Shown one piece after another: positions 43,841-53,323 of a DNA stretch of 64,000 nucleotides. The notes beneath the pieces are model-generated. The model ran no database searches. It was not told the origin of the DNA and saw nothing but the letters and a program-made list of their open reading frames with translations. Location: assembly GCA_016800925.1 (NCBI GenBank), contig JABCPU010000235.1:1-64000 (forward strand). The letters run 5' to 3'. Position 1 is the stretch's first letter. Each line of letters starts with the position of its first letter. Both the position numbers and the translations under genes were made by a program. This stretch comes from Suillus spraguei. Lineage: Eukaryota; Basidiomycota; Agaricomycetes; Boletales; Suillaceae.

Positions 43841-46800
43841 TGTGGAGAAACAAAGATTCGACGTATGTTTCTCCCAATGTATTACTAAGACTTGTACGCG
43901 CTGTAGGTGAAAGAAAAGAACTTCGTGTCCCTATCACCCTCCACTTGTGTACTCGCTTGAAATCCGTCGACACTACCGCTGTTATCGATTCAGGAGCAGC
44001 AGGAACATTCATCTCAGAAGAGTTTGTGAAACTTCATCAAATCACACGACGAAAACTCAAAACACCGTTCCGAGTTACAACGGCAGATGGAACCCTTATA
44101 AAAGGAGGACCGATCACGCATTACTGTCTTCTAGTGGTCAAAATTGATGATCGAACCATGTATGGAAAATTCAACATCACCAAGCTAGGAAGGAGAGATC
44201 AAATTCTCCTTGGAATTCCATGGTTACAAGCAATGAACCCAATTATAGATTGGGCTGCTGAAACACTTATCCTTTCACGGACGGAGAAATCAGATGAAAT
44301 CGAAATCGACTTGGACGCGGATCGAAAGAAGAACGGGTTGCCTCGACTTTTCAATCATCACACCAGATGGCAACATTCCCGTCTTCCGAAACCTTTCATC
44401 ACTTCTCCTATTGATGTTCCTGAAGACCCAGAACCAGAAGTACGAATGCCACGTACTATAGACCCTATTCCACGTGTCCAACTGCCAAGATCAGTATCAC
44501 CGATTCCCCGCACGGACAAGCGCAAGAATGAATCCAAACCCGAGCATCGGGTCGGACAAGAACCTATTGAGCAACGGCCAATAGATGAACAGAAACACGG
44601 AAAAAGAAAAGCTGAAGAAGAAATCCCAGGGAGAGACACCAATGTGCCGAAACTATCCAAGTTCTATGTTCCCCCAAAAACTCTTTCAGCTTCAATCGAA
44701 GAAATTCCCGATGAAGAAGAACCCGTGCCCTCGTTGATCCCAACAGAGGATGATGACCAATTCGACACTATGCAAGATGTCTGGCACGCGCCAGAAGTAC
44801 GCGAAATTTCCTCATATGAACTAGGAGATGGAGAATTTCTTGTGGAATACGATACCGATGGAGTCAGCATGAGGATCATAGAGGAAGTATCCATGGACAC
44901 ACCCTTGACACATAATGGAACTTCTCGACTCGAGCAATCCTCCAACTACTCCACTATTCCCCTTCCTCCTCCAAAATATAGTAACAAGGCTCAGGAATTC
45001 GCCACGGATGAGAAGGAAAAGAAAAAGAAATCCTTCGAAGAATTGGTCCCGGATTACTTGCACGACTTCGTGGACGTCTTTGCTAAAGACGGATTGAACA
45101 AACTACCCCCTGAACGCCCTGGTATAGATCATCGGATCGATACTAAACCCGGTTTTATTCCTCGCACGTCTAAGGTCTACCCGCTATCGGAAAAAGAATG
45201 TGCTGCCATCAAAATGTTTATTGATGAAAATGTTGCGAAAGGTTTCATCTCAGAATCGAAGTCACCTCAAGCCAGTGGCTTCTTCTTCGTGGGAAAGAAG
45301 AGTGGAGAACTGCATCCCTGTCAAGATTATCGCTACATCAATGATTGGACAGTCAAGAACGCTTACCCGCTCCCACTCCCTATCTCCCTTGTCGCACGCC
45401 TTCACAACGCACAGTTCTTTACGAAAATGGATATCCGGTCCGGCTATAACAATATTCGCATCCATCCTGATGATAGGTGGAAAGCTGCTTTTACTACGGA
45501 ATTTGGCCTCTTTGAACCGAACGTCATGTTCTTTGGCCTTTGCAATTCCCCAGCAACCTTCCAAGCATACATGAATCGCACCTTCCAACAAGAAATCAAT
45601 GAAGGATGGATGGTTATCTATATGGACGATATCCTGATTTTCTCTACAACCATGGCAGAACACCGCGAACAGACAAGAAGAGTTCTGATGAAAATACGAA
45701 AAGAACACCTGTTCCTAAAACTGGAGAAATGCACCTTCGATGCAGAAGAAGTAGAATACCTTGGAATGATAATTTGCCCCGGACAAGTTGCTATGGACAC
45801 CGCCAAAACCAAGGGAATCTCCGAATGGCCAGTCCCGAAATCTGTAAAAGACGTTCGGTCATTCCTCGGCTTTTGCAACTTCTACCGCACGTTCATTTCC
45901 CACTACTCTGACATCGCTCGACCCCTTATCGATCTAACAAAGAAAGATAAGACCTTTGAATGGTCAACCGAATGTATGGACACCTTCGAAGAATTGAAAC
46001 GACGCTTCACATCCCAACCGGTACTTCGTAATCCTGATCCTTCCCGACAATTCGCTATTGCTACCGACGCTTCGCTCGTAGCGACTGGCGGAGTTCTCTT
46101 GCAGACGGATGAAAATGGCGTTTACCACCCATGTGCATATCTTTCACAGTCTTTGATCCCTGCAGAACGCAATTACCAGATCTTTGATCGGGAACTCCTT
46201 GCCGTGATCCGGGCATTAAACGAATGGCGTCATTATCTCGAAGGAAACCCTCACCCTGTCTTGGTATTCACCGACCACAAGAACCTTCTGTACTTTAGAA
46301 GTGCACAGAAGCTTACCCGTCGTCAAGCACGTTGGCAATTGATTTTGTCTATCTATGACATTGAACTGCATCACGTTGCAGGTACTAAATTAGCAGTACC
46401 TGATGCACTATCCCGCCGACCCGATTATGATTCCGGCAAAGACGATAACAAAGACCAGACTCTCCTTCCTGACGCTCTATTCGTTCGTCTTATTGACACC
46501 GACTTGACGTATGTGCTTTCATCCTCAGACCCCCTTGACGACCCTGTCTTCAAGACGGCATCTAATGCCCTTGATGGCGTGTGCCTTCCTCCTATGAAAT
46601 CGGCACTCTCGGATTGGAAGATTGAGGAGAACATCCTCTATTTTAAGAATCGTGCCTATATTCCACCGGCGCATCGTCCCGATATCTTAAAAAGGTATCA
46701 TGATCATCCTACCGCGGGACACCCCGGTAGATTCAAAACTGAAGAACTCGTGAAACAGGAGGCCTGGTGGCCTGCAATGGGCTCTTATATTCGGAAGTAC

Positions 46801-47424
46801 GTTGAGGGTTGCGCCCTTTGCCAGCAAATGAAAGCGGATACACACCCTGTTCGACCCCCGCTCACGCCTATTCCCTCGTCGGCGGTTTGCCCGTTTTCTC
46901 AGGTCTCTGTTGATCTCATCACTGACCTCCCTGTCTCTGGAGGCTTTGACAGTATCATGGTCGTGGTAGACCATGGCCTTACGAAGGGGGTAATTATTAT
47001 CCCTTGTTTGAAAACCATCACTTCAGAAGGTGTGGCTAAGCTATTTTTAAAACATGTCTACCGACGATTTGGACTCCATGACAAAGTTATCTCGGATCGA
47101 GGACCGCAATTCCTATCTCGCTTCTCAAAGGAACTTGCCCGACTTCTCGACTACGTCATCGCGCCATCCACGGCTTACCACCCGCAGACTGATGGTCAAA
47201 CTGAAAGGCTAAATCAAGAACTTGAAACATACCTCCGCATCTACTGCCGTAACAACCCTGAAGATTGGGTAGAACATCTACCAATCGCCGAATTCGTCCA
47301 TAACCACCGAAAACATGACGCAATGAATGCATCACCTTTCTATCTTATGATGGGATACGAACCACGTGCTATCCCTCACCTTATCCCTGACTCATCCGTC
47401 CCCGCAGCAGAAGATCGAGTATGA
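43840..47424 (+). CDS. pol: gypsy pol polyprotein, copy A3 (PR-RT-RNaseH-INT core)
   Basis: About 1194 codons are open from ATG 43840-43842 to a TGA at 47422-47424. Numbering from that Met: retropepsin DSG at about 50-52 (AVIDSGAAGTFIS); reverse transcriptase about 430-620 with FTKMDIRSGYNNIRI and VIYMDDILIFS at about 592; RNase H about 700-820 (FAIATDASLVATGG, FTDHKNLLYF); integrase zinc finger ending GCALCQQMK; core DDE residues in VSVDLITDLP, SDRGPQF and TDGQTERLNQELE. The frame is -1 relative to gag. The TGA at 47422 replaces a CGA present in A1. The following C-terminal region is deleted by comparison with A1, so a working integrase is unlikely despite the long frame. Confidence 0.93.
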   Translation: MWRNKDSTYVSPNVLLRLVRAVGERKELRVPITLHLCTRLKSVDTTAVIDSGAAGTFISEEFVKLHQITRRKLKTPFRVTTADGTLIKGGPITHYCLLVVKIDDRTMYGKFNITKLGRRDQILLGIPWLQAMNPIIDWAAETLILSRTEKSDEIEIDLDADRKKNGLPRLFNHHTRWQHSRLPKPFITSPIDVPEDPEPEVRMPRTIDPIPRVQLPRSVSPIPRTDKRKNESKPEHRVGQEPIEQRPIDEQKHGKRKAEEEIPGRDTNVPKLSKFYVPPKTLSASIEEIPDEEEPVPSLIPTEDDDQFDTMQDVWHAPEVREISSYELGDGEFLVEYDTDGVSMRIIEEVSMDTPLTHNGTSRLEQSSNYSTIPLPPPKYSNKAQEFATDEKEKKKKSFEELVPDYLHDFVDVFAKDGLNKLPPERPGIDHRIDTKPGFIPRTSKVYPLSEKECAAIKMFIDENVAKGFISESKSPQASGFFFVGKKSGELHPCQDYRYINDWTVKNAYPLPLPISLVARLHNAQFFTKMDIRSGYNNIRIHPDDRWKAAFTTEFGLFEPNVMFFGLCNSPATFQAYMNRTFQQEINEGWMVIYMDDILIFSTTMAEHREQTRRVLMKIRKEHLFLKLEKCTFDAEEVEYLGMIICPGQVAMDTAKTKGISEWPVPKSVKDVRSFLGFCNFYRTFISHYSDIARPLIDLTKKDKTFEWSTECMDTFEELKRRFTSQPVLRNPDPSRQFAIATDASLVATGGVLLQTDENGVYHPCAYLSQSLIPAERNYQIFDRELLAVIRALNEWRHYLEGNPHPVLVFTDHKNLLYFRSAQKLTRRQARWQLILSIYDIELHHVAGTKLAVPDALSRRPDYDSGKDDNKDQTLLPDALFVRLIDTDLTYVLSSSDPLDDPVFKTASNALDGVCLPPMKSALSDWKIEENILYFKNRAYIPPAHRPDILKRYHDHPTAGHPGRFKTEELVKQEAWWPAMGSYIRKYVEGCALCQQMKADTHPVRPPLTPIPSSAVCPFSQVSVDLITDLPVSGGFDSIMVVVDHGLTKGVIIIPCLKTITSEGVAKLFLKHVYRRFGLHDKVISDRGPQFLSRFSKELARLLDYVIAPSTAYHPQTDGQTERLNQELETYLRIYCRNNPEDWVEHLPIAEFVHNHRKHDAMNASPFYLMMGYEPRAIPHLIPDSSVPAAEDRV

Positions 47425-47722
47425 TCCCTGCAGAAGATAAGAAAGGAAGATTCACCCTACCTTCCATGCTTCTGTCTTATCGTCCTATAGCGAAACAGAT
47501 GTACACGGTCCGAACTTCCCTGAACCACCACCTGACGTCATCAAAGAAGAAGAAGAATACGAAATAGAAGCAATTCTTTCCCACAAGGGAACCGGCAATC
47601 GCCGACGCTATCTTGTTTCTTAGAAAGGGTACTCATCAGGAGATAACGAATGGCTCCCGGAAAAGAACTTGAAGAACTCCGCTCGAATCTTGAATGCTTA
47701 TAAGAAGCAACATGCTCTTTGA
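47425..47722 (+). pseudogene. remnant of pol 3' end: chromodomain, copy A3
   Basis: After the premature stop, sequence matching A1 jumps from the SLQKIR region straight to FHASVLSSYSETD; about 190 bp holding the GPF region is missing. The chromodomain follows (YEIEAILSHKGTGNRRRYLV, then a TAG where A1 has Trp, then KGYSSGDNEWLPEKNLKN) and ends HAL before TGA at about 47720. Confidence 0.8.
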
Positions 47723-47775
47723 TCATCCTCCAGTCAATCAACTCGCACTAGCATTTGATCAACTACTACCTTGAA

Positions 47776-49245
47776 ATGTCTTTCCCCACTGCCTACATCA
47801 CACCCGTCATCGCCGCCACCAATGACTCTGACTCTGAAGCTGAACAATACGGAACCCTTACCGCTGAAATCGACAACACCTCTTACATTGAAGCCGCCAT
47901 TCTCTGTGAGGGACACGCCCTCGAAATCGAAAGAATCCTCACTGAAAGAGGTGCTTTCCCTGCCTTACTCCTTGTCAACATCATCCACACCGCAGCCCTT
48001 ATTGAAGCCACTGCCAAAGATACAACAGAAGTTACACTCCGTCACCGTTTCCTTCATTTGCAAAAACGCATTCGTGCTTACGCTATGTTGTTGCTTCCCA
48101 ATTCTTTTAAGAATGATGTTGAAGAAGCTATTCACATTATTGCCGAATGTCGAGCAGGCGTTGCTCGACCTCCCTCTCCGCAGGAAGATACGCCACTTCC
48201 TATCCCAGCACCCGCTTCTTCACACATTTATTCTAGTCTTGACGCCTTTACTGGCCTATACACTGCTGTCCAAGAGATCAGACAACTCACCAACACAGTC
48301 GTCGAAACTATTCAACAGTCAGTCGCTGAAACAAGAGCGGCTAGAAACCTAGTAGAAGAAACTATCACCGACCTCCAGCAAACGCAGGCTGACCTTGCCT
48401 CTCCACGAATCCCATCTCCAATTCAACGATCGATCTCATCGCCTCCCAATATAGTCTCTCAAGAGCATCCTACATGGCTATATGAACCATGCACAAAAGA
48501 ACAATGTGAGGCTGCAAAGAGATTGGGAATCTCTACCACTGAGTTAGTCGCGCTTGGCCCTCGACTTCGTGATCTTTGCATTCATCCTCCTATGTCCATC
48601 CCGTCTTCATTTGGCCCTATGGATCCTGTCTCGCCAATCCTAGTAAAAGATTTTGGCGACACTTCTCCTTCCTCCTCTGACGAGTTACTCGTGATTGCCG
48701 AATGGGACACTACCCCTGACCTTCCCACATCGGCATACACTCTTTCATCTTCTCAACAAGCGCAACTTAGATGCACCAACACCCTTGCCTTAAAACGTAT
48801 GAGGAAGAATAAGGGAAAGAAGCGCGCCAGATCCACTAGTCCCACAACTATCATTTCACCGTCACCCTTACGCAAAGTCCACTCTAACCCTGACGAAAAC
48901 ATGAAGTGTCGTATCTGCGGACTACTCGGACATTGTCAGAAGAATTGTGCGGAATATCAGTGCAAAATTTGCAGATATTGGTCACCTACTCACTTGTCCA
49001 TTTATTGTCCACGGAGAGTCGGACCCCCTCCCTTCGAGTTAACCTGGAAAGACGAAGGGTTCTACGACGCACTTCGCATTTGGGAGGAGCAACTTGATGA
49101 TGAACATATTCAAGCAGAAAAGAGAAAGGACTCTAAACGGCGCGCCGGTCTTGAAGAAGCTGCATATATGAGGGGTGGTTCCGTTGCTGATGAAGACTAC
49201 GACTATAGTGATGATCCCATTTACTATGCGAACCAAGATGAGTAA
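47776..49245 (+). CDS. third ORF of family A: double zinc-knuckle accessory protein
   Basis: Intact frame of about 489 residues, starting ATG 47776 (MSFPTAYITPVI), about 54 nt after the pol end. Residues 1-210 are largely helical (CEGHALEIERILTERGAFPA, ETIQQSVAETRAARNLVEET, the latter likely coiled coil). A Pro/Ser-rich middle is followed by a basic patch (KNKGKKRARS), a possible nuclear-localisation signal. Then come CRICGLLGHCQKNC (C-x2-C-x4-H-x4-C) and CKICRYWSPTHLSIYC (C-x2-C-x6-H-x4-C), the motif WKDEGFYDALRIWE, and an acidic Tyr-rich tail. No signal peptide or membrane helix, so not an envelope. Homologues occur in A1, D and element B. Function unknown; RNA or DNA binding by the knuckles is an inference. 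Confidence 0.85.
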   Translation: MSFPTAYITPVIAATNDSDSEAEQYGTLTAEIDNTSYIEAAILCEGHALEIERILTERGAFPALLLVNIIHTAALIEATAKDTTEVTLRHRFLHLQKRIRAYAMLLLPNSFKNDVEEAIHIIAECRAGVARPPSPQEDTPLPIPAPASSHIYSSLDAFTGLYTAVQEIRQLTNTVVETIQQSVAETRAARNLVEETITDLQQTQADLASPRIPSPIQRSISSPPNIVSQEHPTWLYEPCTKEQCEAAKRLGISTTELVALGPRLRDLCIHPPMSIPSSFGPMDPVSPILVKDFGDTSPSSSDELLVIAEWDTTPDLPTSAYTLSSSQQAQLRCTNTLALKRMRKNKGKKRARSTSPTTIISPSPLRKVHSNPDENMKCRICGLLGHCQKNCAEYQCKICRYWSPTHLSIYCPRRVGPPPFELTWKDEGFYDALRIWEEQLDDEHIQAEKRKDSKRRAGLEEAAYMRGGSVADEDYDYSDDPIYYANQDE

Positions 49246-49264
49246 AGTCGGTGACTTTACGTGT

Positions 49265-49274
49265 AAAAAGGGGG
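49265..49274 (+). promoter_or_regulatory. polypurine tract, copy A3
   Basis: AAAAAGGGGG, three bases before the 3' LTR, is in the position of the plus-strand primer. Element B has AAAAACGGGG and A1 ACAGGGG at the equivalent place. Confidence 0.75.
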
Positions 49275-49277
49275 TAA

Positions 49278-49725
49278 TGTTACAATCGTATGTACCCCTA
49301 TTCATTTTCTCTTCTGTTCCCTTCTTGTATATCTTGTCACGTGACTCTGACTCATATGCTCAACGCATCTTGCAGTTACATTCTCACTGTTACTTGGTCT
49401 GTGCGCACATATTGGCCTATTTAAGCACAGTGTACTTGTAGTAGATTCTTTACTTTAATCTTACTGGGTTTTACCTGGAATCTCCTTCGCTTAGGTCTCC
49501 AACCTAAGTCGTCTTGAATCGTCTCTAAGTCTAAGCACTCCTTAGCCTTAGTCTCTATTCTCACAAATACCTCCTAAGACTTGTCTTGGAGGCTGAACCC
49601 TTGATCGTACTCGGAACGCATTCCTTGTACTTTCACATTGTCCTCATTTGGACATTGTAAGAACTTCCCAGCAGACCGCCTGTGTCTTTTTGCTGTCGCT
49701 GGTGACGCCACCCCAGTCCGTAACA
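49278..49725 (+). repeat. 3' LTR of copy A3
   Basis: 448 bp, TGTTACAATCG ... CAGTCCGTAACA. Identical to the 5' LTR over long stretches apart from a ~30-bp deletion and scattered substitutions. Followed directly by TTTGC. Confidence 0.96.
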
Positions 49726-49730
49726 TTTGC

Positions 49731-51442
49731 TTGCCTCTTCCTGACGTTCATGCTCAGCTTGCTCAGCCTCTAGCTTGCTCAGCTCTGCACAACCTTCCTC
49801 TGATGTCAATACCCTCGAATATGGCTTTGTTCGTTTCTTTCCTGGCTTTTTGTGAGCTTTCTCTTCTGCCTTCCTGTTTAATTGTTGATTGTAGTGCTCT
49901 GCCACTTGACCTGTGAAATAGCAATGGGTCTCTACAGCATCATTTTGATGTCTCAACAATTTGTTCTCTTTATGAAGCCACTCATTCTCTATCTTAGCCT
50001 CTTGGAGCCATACTGACATGGTTGATTTTGGTCCTGGACAATCAAGTGCTGGTGTCATGCTTTGTGACAGTGAAGTTTGTACACTGGCAGACATTGATCA
50101 AGTCTGGCAGTGGAATGGATGCACAATTGTGCCAGGACAATGTGAGGGACCAGCTTGTGGCCCAGGTGCTGATGAGAATGAACCAGGAAAATGTGATGGA
50201 CTGGCCTCACTGTGAGTATTGGTTTTGTCATCTGACCCTGACTCTGAATCTGAAACCATGTCATAGTCGGACAAGTTCCCTGACTAGGATGGCACATATG
50301 TTTGATCTGACTCGTTCCTGGCAGACAGGGGATCAAGAGAATCGGAGCAAGTGGGATTAGCAGGAAAGGTAGTTGGGAGGTGCAGCTGGGTGGACGAATC
50401 ATGACTCAGTGCGTAGTCCTCTTCTGTGAAGATTCCAGTGTTTATTGGTCTAGTTCTGCTTTTTCCATGCTTGCAGAATTGTTTCCTCTTTAAACACATC
50501 TTCTCTTGCTTCATATACTCTTGAATCATGTTTTGCTTTTTAATCCCTTCCACAGTCTCTGCCATCACCACTTTGCAGTGTCTTTGCCATTGCCTCTGCA
50601 GAGAGCCGAAAATGCCAACATTGAGGGGTTGTAAATGGTGGGTCATGTGGGGGGGTAGGCAGAAGAGGTGGATGCTATGTTCTTCTGCTGCTTGATGAAG
50701 TTTGATTGTCTCATGGGAACAGTGTCCATCATATATTAGAAGGATTGGTTGACCAGACAAATTTCATTCTTTGGCCTGTGGCACAAAACTTTTAATGAAC
50801 CATTCAGTACCAATGAAGTCACTTGTCCAGCCATTTTCTGATGTTGCTATCACATTTCCTCCCCCCTTCAAGCTGGATCCCCTTCTCATCCATGTTATAC
50901 ACATTCTCCCAGGGGATGCCCTCAGATTTCAAGAAGTCATCAAGGAGTTTAAAGTGGTGATTCACAGTTGCAAAGTTGAACATTTGCATTCGCTTTGGAT
51001 CGATGCCTGTGGGATGTCCTAGCTTGAGTTCTGGATGACAAGCAAGGAAATCTTCAATCCAATTTTTCCCTGGCCCTGAATCTTTCCCAGTGAGCTTTTT
51101 CTTTTCCTTCAGCTTTTCACTCAGCTCTGATACCTTTGCATGAAGGTTGTGCTTTGACAGAGGGTGACCTGTCATGGCTAGGTATTTGGCCCAGTGACAT
51201 AGTGTGTCTTCCTGCACATTGGTAAGTAGTTGTTGAAATTTGTGGGCCTTTGAATGAGGTTTTGTGAGATTCTGTGTACGTCGTCAAAGGGTGTGGTATG
51301 TCACATTAAACTCACCAGCTGCTACCAGGATCTTTTTAGCCCTTTTCTCTCTCACAGTCTGGATGGCAGCTGCAATGTTGACCTCACGAGTGGCATCTTC
51401 TTTAGCTTTTGTTTGGGTTGCCTTCTTGTGGTGTGGTGCCAT
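49731..51442 (-). pseudogene. pogo-like (Tc1/mariner superfamily) transposase, main part
   Basis: ATG is at 51442 (MAPHHKKATQTKAKEDATRE), giving a psq-type helix-turn-helix start. A TGA lies at about 51282, then a CENP-B-type HTH (LCHWAKYLAMTGHPLSKHNL, PGKNWIEDFLACHPELKL). The DDE domain begins with VYNMDEKGIQLEGG. Its middle is deleted: sense resumes with NGWTSDFIGTEWFIKSFVPQ, then PILLIYDGHCSHE (second acidic residue) and LPPHMTHHLQPLNVGIFGSL, a pogo hallmark. Stops follow at about 50763 and 50284. A Lys-rich C-terminal region runs to 49731, where gypsy copy A3 interrupts it. Dead by stops, deletion and insertion. Confidence 0.85.
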
Positions 51443-53323
51443 TGGAAAGAATAATGCAATCATCAGGTAACAAACTCTAAATTGATATGACCAGATATAA
51501 TTGGTCACCACAAAACATTATTATATGTCATGTTATAGACTTAGATATTATTATCATAGTATAACACACATATGAATTGAGATATGACTATGTCAGAAAT
51601 ATCACCTTGATATATCTTGACTATTGGGAAATCAGCACAAACTTGTTTGTCCCAGATTTAGTTGGTAAAATCAAATCAAAAATCCACTGAATTATATAAG
51701 ATTATATACAAAGATAAAATTGATAACAAATATGACAAATTGGTATTAAATGAACAAAGATTGCAAAAAAATCAACATTCTGATGTAGATATGTCATGTC
51801 TTATAATTGTATCAACACATTTCCACCAATTGGTCTTCACCACCATGTCATTGCACTACAGTAGTGATGTCACATGATGCTTATGTAAGTTGTGGTTCAC
51901 ATTCTTCGACACTTGTCTTCTTTCATCTCATCCACACTCTAACTGTACACCTCTTCTAGCCCTTCAAGCCAACATCCTCTTCTTCCTAGCTATTTATGGC
52001 TTCTCTCCAGTACTTCATGGCTCCCCCCTAGCCCTCCTCCTTCCTGGCCCTTCCTGGCCCATCCTTGGTCCTCTCTTGGTCCTCTCTGGCCCTCCTTGGC
52101 CTTTTCTGGTGGTTCTTGTTGCTCTTGAGATAGGTAACTGACATGTCTCTATCTCTCTACCTTGTGTTCTACCATGTCTCTCCTGTATTACTATCACATA
52201 TGTACATCCCAACCCCAATTAAAATTTGATTTGATATATCAAATGATATAATGAGTGTCAATGTTAGGACTTTTTGGCAATTTCATGGCAGAAGCAGCCT
52301 GGGATTATAAATATTTGTCAAGGATGGCAGATATATGCAATGTGTATCATAGTTGTATCTTTGGTGGTTTTCCCCAGTGTAGTCTGCCTATCTAAAGCTT
52401 TGTCAGGCTGACTGCAATTATGATAGATATTATTGAAATTTTTCAAAAGATAAAGCCTTATAAAGTCATGTCATTTTCAGGTTTGTTACCTGATGATAGT
52501 GAACACAATGTGGAGACTTCAGCTGAGGACAGATGCCGTGTATGCCAAGGAGGAGATTGAATTATTTGTGCATCTCCCCTGTCTGGTGTCATGCTCTCAG
52601 ACTCGTCATTGATTCTACCACTGTAGCACCTCAGTGCAAGAGAGTAAGTATTATCAAATTGGTTTTATAACATCCCTATAAGGTGCTCTACATGCTCCAG
52701 GTAAAATTTTGTGAGTATCTTCACAGGATCTTTGGGATCTGGGTGATTTGTGTTGGGCAAAGGTTGCAAACTATCACAATTTCATCTCTTGCAACTGCAA
52801 CATTCAAGAATTTTTTATTCTATTTATACAAAACATTACTTCTAGGTACTCTACACATGTCTGAATTCTGTCAATGCCAGTTGAGCACGGTGTTGAATTG
52901 TTATGAACATTTTAAAAAGTTTTGCATATTAGCAACCATGGACATATTACCGGGAATGATAAGTACATTCAAATGTCACGTCCGGGTGTTGATGACGTCA
53001 TGTGGCATTGTTTGGTCATATATTCAGCCACCCTACCGTCCATATCGGGTAATCTCTCAGTGGCGCAATTTTTGTGATGCAGCGCCGTCTATCCTACATG
53101 CCAGCGCTTTTTTTGTTGATGGCCTATATTGAGTCCTTGTTCTCGCTATGACCTACTCCGATACTAAACGTTGAACCACCGGGAACCCTCCACTATCTCC
53201 TTCTCTACTCCCTTTTATATCGAAAATCTTGCTACTAAACCATGAGGAGTTATCATCCGTCAAGAGGGCGAATAAACAGTTACAATACCAGTACCAGCTG
53301 TTTATCTAGACATGCCTGAATAA
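51443..53323. other. AT-rich intergenic; no gene recognised
   Basis: The 5' flank of the pogo gene and beyond. A direct-repeat-rich stretch of CCTTGG/CCTCTC units lies at about 52030-52115. A small CRVCQGG string at about 52540 was considered and not called. I did not find convincing terminal inverted repeats for the pogo element. Confidence 0.35.

Larger units (their letters stand above)
42332..49725 (+). mobile_element. Ty3/gypsy chromovirus family A, full-length copy A3 (TSD TTTGC)
   Basis: 7394 bp with both LTRs (42332-42809 and 49278-49725) and a perfect 5-bp duplication TTTGC at 42327-42331 and 49726-49730. Internal order: self-priming PBS, leader, gag, pol in the -1 frame, chromodomain, third ORF, polypurine tract. 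It is inserted in a pogo-like transposase gene. The two LTRs are nearly identical except for a ~30-bp deletion in the 3' LTR, so insertion is fairly recent. It is not autonomous as it stands: gag has two frame breaks and pol has lost the integrase C-terminal region. Confidence 0.96.

Noticed and set aside
47776..49245. Third ORF as a retroviral-type envelope gene
   Set aside because: It is in the env position, but there is no signal peptide, no membrane helix and no furin-like site. It has zinc knuckles instead.
52530..52620. RING-CH-like zinc finger (CRVCQGG)
   Set aside because: Only one CxxC is clear, a stop follows, and the remaining Cys/His residues fall in different frames.
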